Shown: positions 1 through 5,087 of the stretch, one piece after another
How the letters are laid out: every line of letters starts with the position of its first letter
How positions within the stretch are numbered: the first letter of the stretch is position 1
NCBI GenBank assembly: GCA_903958285.1
Contig: CAJBSR010000215.1
Location: 1-5,087 of the forward strand
DNA from: an uncultured Sphingomonadales bacterium
Lineage (GTDB): Bacteria; Pseudomonadota; Alphaproteobacteria; Sphingomonadales; Sphingomonadaceae
Reading direction: 5' to 3'
Length of the DNA: 5,087 bases
Notes under the pieces: model-generated
Databases searched by the model: none
What the model was told of the DNA's origin: nothing
What the model saw: the letters and a program-made list of their open reading frames with translations, nothing else
Position numbers and translations under genes: made by a program

Positions 1-398
1 AAATGCCGCTTCACATCCTCCCACAGATGAGAGGGCGCGACCTCCTTTGCACCAAGCGCAATGTCCCGCCTGAAATGGCCGTTCATCACCGCGCCCAGCA
101 TGAAGAAAAGAAGCCCAAAGGCGAACACCCAGGCAAAGGCGAAATGCCATTCACGGGCCAGCGCCAGATTATAGCCCGTCGGAATGGTCGCCCATCCGGG
201 AAAGCGCGGCAGCGTCAGCCAGGCCGCATCGAAGTTCGCGCCATAATGCCCCCAGTAGAGCCGGGGATGCGCATTGGAGATGGTGAGGCCCGACATCAGC
301 AGGACAATGACCGCGACAGCGTTGATCCAATGCCATAGCCGCGTGGACAGCCTGTGCCGGAAAATCCTGCCGTCCTTCTGTGTCCCCGGCCGTGTCAT
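1..398 (-). CDS. Cytochrome b/b561-type membrane protein, N-terminal 132 residues (C-terminus beyond left edge)
   Basis: This gene reads leftwards off the window edge, and 132 codons are visible. The product resembles the di-heme cytochrome b family of the thiosulfate reductase / Ni-hydrogenase b subunit type, integral membrane proteins that pass electrons between the quinone pool and a partner oxidoreductase. After a basic N-terminus comes RLWHWINA with H23 at the start of a hydrophobic segment (about 21-41). A loop rich in W, Y and P follows (45-75), then EWHFAFAWVFAFGLLFFM with H85 in a second hydrophobic segment (about 84-105). H23 and H85 are candidate heme ligands. A basic stretch NGHFRRDI follows. 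There are two adjacent ATGs (399-401 and 396-398). The second is chosen because AAGGAG sits 5 nt before it but only 2 nt before the first. The gene starts 36 bases after the cyclopropane synthase stop, so they are probably cotranscribed. The partner enzyme is not visible. Family assignment is fairly sure; the exact role is unknown. Confidence 0.8.
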   Translation of the reverse strand, partial: MTRPGTQKDGRIFRHRLSTRLWHWINAVAVIVLLMSGLTISNAHPRLYWGHYGANFDAAWLTLPRFPGWATIPTGYNLALAREWHFAFAWVFAFGLLFFMLGAVMNGHFRRDIALGAKEVAPSHLWEDVKRH

Positions 399-401
399 CA
401 T

Positions 402-420
402 CACTCCTTTTCCAAGAGTG
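402..420 (-). promoter_or_regulatory. Shine-Dalgarno of the cytochrome b gene inside a small hairpin
   Basis: On the minus strand the gap between the synthase and the cytochrome gene contains CACTC, a 9-base loop, then GAGTG immediately before ATGATG. The 3' arm of this inverted repeat overlaps the Shine-Dalgarno AAGGAG (plus positions 404-409), the clearest one in the window. Two further T-A pairs are possible next to a bulged G. The 5' arm begins 15 bases past the upstream stop codon, so a ribosome finishing the synthase could disturb the stem. Translational coupling is inferred. The stem is short and may be coincidental. Confidence 0.4.
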
Positions 421-434
421 GTATAATCCGGGAA

Positions 435-1697
435 TCAGGGGGGCAACGCAAGGCGATATCGCGCCTCTGCGTCTGGGATATAGTCCCGCGTCAGGGGCAG
501 TGCATGTCTGTTGTTGGCATATTGCAGCTGAAAATTAACCAGTCCGCCATAGCGGAATGCGCCCGAGGCCCCAGCCAGATAGAATTGCCACAAGCGAAAG
601 AAGCGTTCGTCATATAGCGCAACGATCCGATCGCGCGCAGCATTGGTCCGGTCCAGCCAATGATCCAGCGTCAGGGCATAATGGAGCCGTAAAACTTCGC
701 AGTCGGTCAGGATCAGGCGCACTCTTTCACTGGCGGCGACGATCTCCGACAGGGAGGGGTTATACCCGCCGGGAAAGATATATTTGGCGGTGAACGGATC
801 GGTTGTGCCGGGCTTTCCCATACGCCCAATCGTGTGCAGCAGCATGACGCCGTCATCGCTCAACAGCGCCTTCGCCTTGGCAAAAAAGGTCCGGTAATTG
901 CGCGGCCCGACATGTTCAAACATGCCGACCGAAACGATGCGGTCAAACTGACCTTCAACCGCACGATAATCGATCAGTTCGAACCGGACGCGATCAGAAA
1001 CACCCGCATCGGCTGCCCGTTGACGCGCAACCTTCAACTGTTCTTCCGACAGTGTAATCCCGAGCACGTCCACGTCCGCCACACGGTTAAGGTAGAGCGC
1101 CATGCCACCCCAGCCACAGCCAATATCCAGCACACGCTGGCCGGGCGCCAAAGCAAGCTTGGCCGCGATATGCGCCTTCTTGTCGGCCTGCGCCTGATCA
1201 AGGCTGTTGGTGGGGTCGGTAAAATAAGCGCAGCTGTACTGGCGATCCACATCAAGGAAGAGATCAAACAGACGGTCATCAAGGTCATAATGATGCGCCA
1301 CATTGCGCTTGGATTTTCGTTCCCAGTTGATCCGGTCTATCCGCCCGATGAGCGCGTTTGCAGCGCGGCGCCAAGCGGCCTTGGGTTTCAGTCCCTCACC
1401 CCCCTTTTCCCAAGAGGCGTTTTTACGAAAGAGTGTCAGGAAGGCGGCAATATCGCCCTGTTCAAAAATGATCCGCCCGTCGAGCCATGCCTCCCCAAAG
1501 CCAAGCCGCGGATTACGAACAACCGCGCCCGCCACGCCCGCATCTGCAAAGCGCATGGTGACGTTCGGATAGTCCGGATGGGACGTGCCGAAGCTGTGGC
1601 GCGTGCCATTTACCTCGATCAACACAAACCGCCCGAACCTGATGGTCCGTTCGAGCAACTTCAAAAGCAACCACATTGGCGTATTTTTGAGCAACAT
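435..1697 (-). CDS. cfa: Cyclopropane-fatty-acyl-phospholipid synthase (SAM-dependent)
   Basis: A complete 420-residue protein of the CFA synthase family. These enzymes transfer a methylene group from S-adenosylmethionine to the cis double bond of unsaturated acyl chains in membrane phospholipids, forming cyclopropane fatty acids, usually in stationary phase or under acid stress. The N-terminal domain (about 1-125) is the variable lipid-binding part. HHYDLDDRLFDLFLD (135-149) is the family signature. The SAM-binding motif I is VLDIGCGWGG (189-198). Residues matching the E. coli active site are present: C156 in YSCAYF, E261 in GMFEHVG, H288 and I290 in HTIG, and Y340 in HYALTLDHW. The ATG at 1697 has only a weak GCGGA upstream. 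M8 (1676) is an alternative start but has no visible ribosome site either. Length is slightly above the 382 residues of E. coli Cfa, as is common in Proteobacteria. It is first gene of a probable two-gene unit with the cytochrome b gene. Some family members make other SAM-dependent lipid changes, so the exact product is inferred. Confidence 0.93.
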   Translation of the reverse strand: MLLKNTPMWLLLKLLERTIRFGRFVLIEVNGTRHSFGTSHPDYPNVTMRFADAGVAGAVVRNPRLGFGEAWLDGRIIFEQGDIAAFLTLFRKNASWEKGGEGLKPKAAWRRAANALIGRIDRINWERKSKRNVAHHYDLDDRLFDLFLDVDRQYSCAYFTDPTNSLDQAQADKKAHIAAKLALAPGQRVLDIGCGWGGMALYLNRVADVDVLGITLSEEQLKVARQRAADAGVSDRVRFELIDYRAVEGQFDRIVSVGMFEHVGPRNYRTFFAKAKALLSDDGVMLLHTIGRMGKPGTTDPFTAKYIFPGGYNPSLSEIVAASERVRLILTDCEVLRLHYALTLDHWLDRTNAARDRIVALYDERFFRLWQFYLAGASGAFRYGGLVNFQLQYANNRHALPLTRDYIPDAEARYRLALPP

Positions 1698-1711
1698 TCC
1701 GCCGCGCGCAA

Positions 1712-1725
1712 GGCGCTAAAGCGCC
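1712..1725. promoter_or_regulatory. Inverted repeat GGCGCT-AA-AGCGCC in the divergent cfa / flavoprotein region
   Basis: This is a perfect 6+6 base inverted repeat with a 2-base centre, lying 15 bases upstream of the cfa start and about 55 bases upstream of the flavoprotein start. In cfa mRNA it could form a 5-bp GC-rich stem with a TTTA loop close to the start codon; as DNA it could be an operator. No protein-binding site family is recognised. No convincing -35/-10 pair was found for either gene within these 83 bases. Confidence 0.35.
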
Positions 1726-1780
1726 AACCTCCATCAGTTCGTCGTTTGTCGCGCACGGTTTGTTGCTCTAGGGCGGCGCA

Positions 1781-2980
1781 ATGCCAACTCCCCTTCCCCG
1801 ATATGACGTGATCATCCTTGGTGCCGGAGGGGCGGGCCTGATGTGCGCCGCCCGCGCAGGGCAAACAGGCAAGCGCGTCCTCGTTATCGACCATGCCGAT
1901 GCGCCGGGGAAGAAGATCCTGATCTCCGGCGGCGGGCGCTGCAACTTCACCAACGTGAACACCTCGGCAGAGCGGTTCCTGTCGGCCAACCCGCATTTCG
2001 CAAAGTCAGCGCTGGGGCGGTATCGCCCGGCAGACTTCATTGCCCTTGTCGACGCCTATGGCATTGCCTGGCACGAAAAGACGCTGGGCCAACTCTTCTG
2101 CGATGGGTCCGCCAAACAGATCGTCGCGATGCTGATGGACGAATGCGCCAAGGGCGCGGTCGACTTCGCCTTTTCGATGGACATTGGAGAGATTGGCCAT
2201 GCCAATGGCCTCTTCCGGGCCGGCGGCGCAGAGGCGCCTGCACTGGTCGTGGCAACAGGCGGCCCGTCCATCCCGCAAATGGGCGCGACGGGCATCGCCT
2301 ATGACATTGCCCGGCGCTTTGGCCTCAAGGTCGTTGAACCGCGCCCTGCACTTGTGCCCTTCACGCTGGGCGGGGAGGAAACACTCTTCCGCACCCTCTC
2401 CGGCGTGTCAGCGGAGGTCGTGGCCCGCACCGGCAAAACCAAATTCCGCGAGGCCGCGCTCTTCACGCATCGCGGCCTGTCCGGTCCGGCCATCTTGCAG
2501 GTTTCATCCTATTGGCGGCATGGCGAGCCTGTCGGCATCAACTTCCTGCCAGAAGCCCCCCGCGACTGGCTCAAGATGCTCAAGCGCGAGCGCCCCCGCC
2601 AGACGCTGCGAACAACGCTTGCCAGCCATCTGCCCGACCGGCTCGCCTTTGCGCTGTCGGGCAAAGTGAGTGGCGAAGATGTGGACTGGGGTCTTCTGGA
2701 ACTCGTCGAAATGAAGGACCCGATGCTCGACCGGATTGAGCGTCGCCTCGCCGATTGGGAATTCCATCCCAATGGCACGGAGGGCTTTGCCAAGGCCGAA
2801 GTCACCATTGGCGGGATCAGCACAGCGGAACTTTCGTCTAAGACGATGGAGGCCGCCAAGGTGCCGGGGCTTTATGTGATCGGCGAAGCAGTGGACGTCA
2901 CCGGCTGGCTTGGCGGCTATAACTTCCAATGGGCTTGGGCGAGCGGTGTGGCCGCTGCGCAGGCGATGGCAGCGCAGTAA
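1781..2980 (+). CDS. YhiN/HI0933-family FAD-dependent flavoprotein (BaiN-like oxidoreductase)
   Basis: A complete 399-residue flavoprotein, very close in plan to E. coli YhiN and H. influenzae HI0933. Near the N-terminus is the FAD dinucleotide-binding motif ILGAGGAGL (12-20), followed by an acidic residue ending the second strand (VLVID, 33-37). The family signature GKKILISGGGRCNFTN is at 43-58. Further blocks are GIAWHEKTLGQLFCDGSA (94-111), VVATGGPSIPQMGATG (156-171), LFTHRGLSGPAILQ (227-240) and the C-terminal FAD-contact block GEAVDVTGWLGGYNFQWAW (368-386). The protein should be cytoplasmic; no signal peptide or membrane segment is seen. The relative BaiN acts in bile-acid 7-dehydroxylation in a gut Clostridium, but the function of the proteobacterial branch is unknown, so no substrate is proposed. 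The ATG at 1781 is preceded by AGGGCGG, a weak ribosome site 4 bases away. Transcription is divergent from cfa and convergent with rlmN. Confidence 0.92.
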   Translation: MPTPLPRYDVIILGAGGAGLMCAARAGQTGKRVLVIDHADAPGKKILISGGGRCNFTNVNTSAERFLSANPHFAKSALGRYRPADFIALVDAYGIAWHEKTLGQLFCDGSAKQIVAMLMDECAKGAVDFAFSMDIGEIGHANGLFRAGGAEAPALVVATGGPSIPQMGATGIAYDIARRFGLKVVEPRPALVPFTLGGEETLFRTLSGVSAEVVARTGKTKFREAALFTHRGLSGPAILQVSSYWRHGEPVGINFLPEAPRDWLKMLKRERPRQTLRTTLASHLPDRLAFALSGKVSGEDVDWGLLELVEMKDPMLDRIERRLADWEFHPNGTEGFAKAEVTIGGISTAELSSKTMEAAKVPGLYVIGEAVDVTGWLGGYNFQWAWASGVAAAQAMAAQ

Positions 2981-3008
2981 CGCTTACCCCAGAGCTGCCT
3001 GTTTTTCC
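2968..3008 (+). terminator. Possible terminator for the flavoprotein gene, overlapping the rlmN 3' end
   Basis: GGCAGC (2968-2973) and GCTGCC (2994-2999) form a 6-bp inverted repeat with a 20-base loop, followed on the plus strand by TGTTTTTCC. A smaller nested hairpin, AGCG / CGCT (2971-2974 and 2981-2984), competes with it. The U-run is real but the stem is short and the loop long, and the whole element lies across the last codons of both convergent genes. No U-run of similar quality is seen in the other direction. This is a weak call. Confidence 0.25.
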
Positions 3009-4168
3009 TCGGCCAACCGGTCCAGCTCCGCGCGCGTTTTCTTTTCCGAACTGGTCTTCAGCTGCCCACAGGCGGCATCAATGTCACGCCCACGCGGGGT
3101 ACGGATCGGGGCGGAGATGCCGCCGTCAAACACGATGTTCGAGAAGGAGCGGACGCGCTCCGGCGTCGACGTATCATACGGCGCGCCCGGCCAGGGGTTG
3201 AACGGAATGAGGTTCACCTTGGCGTGGAGGCGGTACTTCTTGATGAGGCGGACAAGCTCGCGCGCTTCGTCGTCGCTGTCATTCTTGTCCTTGAGCATGA
3301 CGTATTCAAACGTAATGCGCCGCGCATTGTTGACGCCGGGATAGTCGGCGCAGGCCTGAAGCAATTCCTCAAGCCCGTATTTGCGGTTGATCGGCACGAT
3401 CTCATCGCGGACTTCCTTGGTCACCGCATGGAGCGAGACGGCGAGGTTGACGCCAATCTCTTCGCCCGCGCGCGCCATCATCGGGACGACGCCTGAGGTG
3501 GAAAGCGTGATGCGCCGCTTCGACAGCGCAAGGCCATCGCCATCCATCACGATCTTCAACGCATCGCGCACCGCATCAAAATTATAGAGCGGCTCCCCCA
3601 TGCCCATCATGACGATGTTGGTGAGCAGGCGGCCTTCGGGCTGCGACGGCCATTCACCCAGACTGTCGCGCGCGAGCATGACTTGACCGACAATCTCGCT
3701 CGCCGTCAGGTTGCGGACCAGCCGCATCGTGCCTGTATGGCAGAAGCGGCAGTTGAGCGTGCAACCGACCTGTGACGAAACGCAGAGCGTCCCGCGGTCT
3801 GCATCCGGGATGAAGACCATTTCATAGTCTTGGGCATCGGGTGCGCGGAGCAGCCATTTGCGCGTGCCGTCGGAAGAGACTTGCGCCTCCACCACTTCGG
3901 GGCGGCCAATGACGAAATGGTCCGCCAGAAACGGGTGCTGCGCCTTGGCGATATCGGTCATCTGCGCAAACTCAGTCGCGCCGCGATTATAGACCCAATG
4001 CCAGATCTGCTTGCCGCGCAGCTTGGCGGCCTTGGCGTCGAGACCGGCAGCCTCCAGCTCGGCACGGATCTGGTCTTTCGACAGGCCGACGAGGTCAACA
4101 CGACCATCTTCACGCAAGGTGGGGGCGCGGGGAACCGCGACGGGATCAATATGTCCGGGAATCTGCAT
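2984..4168 (-). CDS. rlmN: Dual-specificity RNA methyltransferase RlmN (23S rRNA A2503 and tRNA A37, C2-methyl)
   Basis: A complete 394-residue radical-SAM enzyme. RlmN methylates C2 of adenosine 2503 in 23S rRNA, at the peptidyl-transferase end of the exit tunnel, and of A37 in some tRNAs; it acts in the cytoplasm. The N-terminal RNA-binding accessory domain (about 25-100) contains [15 protein letters not shown] (49-63). The 4Fe-4S cluster cysteines are C136, C140 and C143 in [12 protein letters not shown]129 in [10 protein letters not shown] matches E. coli C118, and C367 near the C-terminus (DAACGQL) matches the methyl-carrying C355. E116 matches E. coli E105. [10 protein letters not shown] (189-198) is the SAM-contact motif, and the block around FNPWPG (323-328) is typical of the family. 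All expected functional residues are present. The ATG at 4168 opens the usual-looking [10 protein letters not shown]-terminus but has no Shine-Dalgarno. The gene ends 3 bases from the convergent flavoprotein stop and is divergent from the decarboxylase gene. Confidence 0.97.
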   Translation of the reverse strand: MQIPGHIDPVAVPRAPTLREDGRVDLVGLSKDQIRAELEAAGLDAKAAKLRGKQIWHWVYNRGATEFAQMTDIAKAQHPFLADHFVIGRPEVVEAQVSSDGTRKWLLRAPDAQDYEMVFIPDADRGTLCVSSQVGCTLNCRFCHTGTMRLVRNLTASEIVGQVMLARDSLGEWPSQPEGRLLTNIVMMGMGEPLYNFDAVRDALKIVMDGDGLALSKRRITLSTSGVVPMMARAGEEIGVNLAVSLHAVTKEVRDEIVPINRKYGLEELLQACADYPGVNNARRITFEYVMLKDKNDSDDEARELVRLIKKYRLHAKVNLIPFNPWPGAPYDTSTPERVRSFSNIVFDGGISAPIRTPRGRDIDAACGQLKTSSEKKTRAELDRLAEEKQAALG

Positions 4169-4176
4169 GGACGCGC

Positions 4177-4182
4177 GTATAG
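4177..4182 (-). promoter_or_regulatory. Candidate -10 element of rlmN, placed for a near-leaderless transcript
   Basis: On the minus strand the bases before the rlmN ATG read CTATACGCGCGTCC, then ATG. TATACG, or CTATAC one base earlier, resembles an alphaproteobacterial -10 hexamer, and transcription starting 6-8 bases downstream would begin at or next to the start codon. This fits the lack of a ribosome binding site. No good -35 hexamer is seen at the usual spacing, so this rests on one hexamer and its position. Confidence 0.25.
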
Positions 4183-4219
4183 TTGGAGTTGGGGCTAAAG
4201 GCTAGTTTCGGGGTTTTGC

Positions 4220-4243
4220 GCTGAGGCTGAGCCTGTCGAAGCC
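4220..4243. repeat. Intergenic repeat copy with core CTGAGCCTGTCGAAG
   Basis: The core CTGAGCCTGTCGAAGC (reverse complement GCTTCGACAGGCTCAG) lies between the divergent rlmN and decarboxylase genes. From memory, this short sequence and close variants recur many times between genes in sphingomonad and several other high-GC genomes, often in inverted pairs. Here a single copy is present, with the hexamer GCTGAG duplicated in tandem at its left end (4220-4225 and 4226-4231). No second inverted copy is visible in the window. The repeat identity comes from recall; only one copy is seen here. Confidence 0.55.
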
Positions 4244-4289
4244 GGATCCTCCTCCCCTCCGCGTGAAACTTCCTCGCTTCAAACTGGCA

Positions 4290-4327
4290 GAGACACGAAC
4301 ATCATGCCATCAGTTGTCTCGAGAGGA
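4290..4327 (+). promoter_or_regulatory. Leader of the decarboxylase gene: inverted repeat and ribosome binding site
   Basis: GAGACA (4290-4295) and TGTCTC (4315-4320) are a perfect 6-base inverted repeat separated by 19 bases. TCTCGAGA (4317-4324) is an 8-base palindrome overlapping both the right arm and the ribosome site AGAGGA (4322-4327), which ends 10 bases before the ATG at 4338. The arrangement could be an operator or a weak leader hairpin. No known binding-site family is recognised. Confidence 0.3.
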
Positions 4328-4337
4328 CGAACACCCG

Positions 4338-5087
4338 ATGAAGACCACCGTTCGCGACGCCACCATCGAGTTCATGCGCCAGGTCGGCATGACGACGATT
4401 TTCGGCAATCCCGGCTCCACCGAGCTGCCGATGTTCCGCAATTTTCCCGAAGACTTCCGCTATGTGCTGGGGCTTCAGGAATCGGTCGTTGTCGGCATGG
4501 CAGACGGCTATGCCCAAGCGACGCGCAACGCGGCGATGATCAATCTGCACTCAGCCGCGGGCGTGGGCCATGCGCTGGGCAACCTCTTCACCGCGTTCAA
4601 AAACCAGACGCCGCTCGTCGTGACGGCAGGGCAACAGGCCCGCTCGATCTTGCCTTTTGAGCCCTTCCTCTTTGCCGAACGCGCCAGCGAATTTCCGCGT
4701 CCATATGTCAAATGGTCGATTGAGCCTGCGCGCGCCGAGGATGTGCCCGCCGCCATTGCCCGCGCCTATCACATCGCGATGCAGGCGCCGCAGGGCCCGA
4801 CCTTTGTGTCGGTTCCCGTCGATGATTGGGACCAGCCCTGTGACCGGTTGGAGGCTACCACTGTGTCCCGGCAGGTGCGCGGGGATGCGGCGATGTTGGG
4901 CGCGCTCGCCGCAGCTTTGGCCACCGCGCGCAATCCGGCGATTGTGGTGGGCGCAGGCGTCAGCCGTGACGCCGCGTGGGATGAAGCCATTGCACTTGCC
5001 GAGCGGCACAAGGCCGCCGTCTGGGTCGCGCCTATGGCCGCGCGCGCGGGCTTTCCCGAAGCCCATCCGCTGTTCCAAGGCTTCCTG
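4338..5087 (+). CDS. mdlC: Thiamine-diphosphate decarboxylase, probable benzoylformate decarboxylase (N-terminal 250 residues)
   Basis: The reading frame stays open from the ATG at 4338 to the right edge, exactly 250 codons, so the central and C-terminal parts are missing. It closely follows Pseudomonas putida benzoylformate decarboxylase (MdlC), a cytoplasmic enzyme that splits benzoylformate to benzaldehyde and CO2 in mandelate breakdown. The PYR domain (about 3-165) carries GNPGSTELP with S27, LGLQESVVVGMADGYAQAT with the cofactor-activating E48, and INLHSAAG with H71. These match S26, E47 and H70, the catalytic set of the P. putida enzyme. TAGQQAR (96-102), PRPYVKWS (120-127), APQGPTFVSVP (150-160) and DDWD (162-165) also agree. 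The start of the central domain is visible from about 190. The second catalytic histidine (H281) and the thiamine-diphosphate motif lie outside. AGAGGA 10 bases upstream supports the start. Related 2-keto-acid decarboxylases cannot be excluded, and no mandelate dehydrogenase is in view. Confidence 0.85.
   Translation, partial: MKTTVRDATIEFMRQVGMTTIFGNPGSTELPMFRNFPEDFRYVLGLQESVVVGMADGYAQATRNAAMINLHSAAGVGHALGNLFTAFKNQTPLVVTAGQQARSILPFEPFLFAERASEFPRPYVKWSIEPARAEDVPAAIARAYHIAMQAPQGPTFVSVPVDDWDQPCDRLEATTVSRQVRGDAAMLGALAAALATARNPAIVVGAGVSRDAAWDEAIALAERHKAAVWVAPMAARAGFPEAHPLFQGFL

Noticed and set aside
3..338. 111-codon plus-strand frame at the left end
   Set aside because: It is antisense to the cytochrome b frame, which has a good ribosome site, hydrophobic segments and conserved histidines; the plus-strand translation is compositionally odd and matches nothing.
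422..427. TATAAT on the plus strand, reading as TTATAC on the minus strand, between cfa and the cytochrome gene
   Set aside because: On the plus strand no gene follows. On the minus strand it could be a -10 for the cytochrome gene, but the nearest TTGCGT lies 19 bases away, which is too far for a confident promoter.
1746..1774. TTGTCG as a -35 for the flavoprotein gene
   Set aside because: At 16-17 base spacing the partner would be CTAGGG or TAGGGC, poor -10 sequences, so no promoter was listed.
834..1811. Long 325-codon open frame on the plus strand opposite cfa
   Set aside because: It is entirely antisense to a cfa gene with every catalytic motif, its translation shows no recognisable domain, and GC-rich codon use creates such frames routinely.
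4304..4337. Upstream ATG at 4304 as a start for the decarboxylase
   Set aside because: It is out of frame with the decarboxylase (34 bases before its ATG) and its translation has no family similarity; the ATG at 4338 has a ribosome site and gives the normal N-terminus.
4551..5078. 175-codon open frame on the minus strand at the right end
   Set aside because: It is a shadow of the decarboxylase gene, whose plus-strand frame matches the family residue by residue.

Overview
This GC-rich 5.1 kb window looks like ordinary chromosome from an alphaproteobacterium, most likely a sphingomonad (Sphingomonas, Sphingopyxis or a relative). The evidence is the alphaproteobacterial style of the RlmN and cyclopropane synthase proteins, weak or absent Shine-Dalgarno sequences on most genes, and an intergenic copy of the short repeat CTGAGCCTGTCGAAG, which I recall as abundant in sphingomonad genomes. 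The taxonomic call is inference from reading, not from a search.

Layout. (1) Positions 1-1697, minus strand: a two-gene unit transcribed leftwards, with a cyclopropane-fatty-acyl-phospholipid synthase first and then, 36 bases later, a membrane cytochrome b whose C-terminal part lies beyond the left edge. (2) Positions 1698-1780: an 83-base divergent intergenic region with a compact GC-rich inverted repeat. (3) Positions 1781-2980, plus strand: a complete YhiN/HI0933-family flavoprotein. (4) Positions 2984-4168, minus strand: a complete rlmN, meeting the flavoprotein tail to tail with only 3 bases between stop codons. (5) Positions 4169-4337: a second divergent intergenic region, holding the repeat copy and the possible promoters for rlmN and the next gene. 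(6) Positions 4338-5087, plus strand: the first 250 residues of a thiamine-diphosphate decarboxylase of the benzoylformate decarboxylase type, cut by the right edge.

The genes do not form one pathway. They cover membrane lipid modification with a membrane electron carrier, an orphan flavoprotein, rRNA/tRNA modification, and 2-keto-acid (probably aromatic) decarboxylation. No mobile elements, RNA genes, CRISPR arrays or broken genes were seen. The points that merit a second look are small: a hairpin over the ribosome binding site of the cytochrome gene, the 3-base convergent junction, a possibly leaderless rlmN, and the repeat copy. I found no convincing new biological system.
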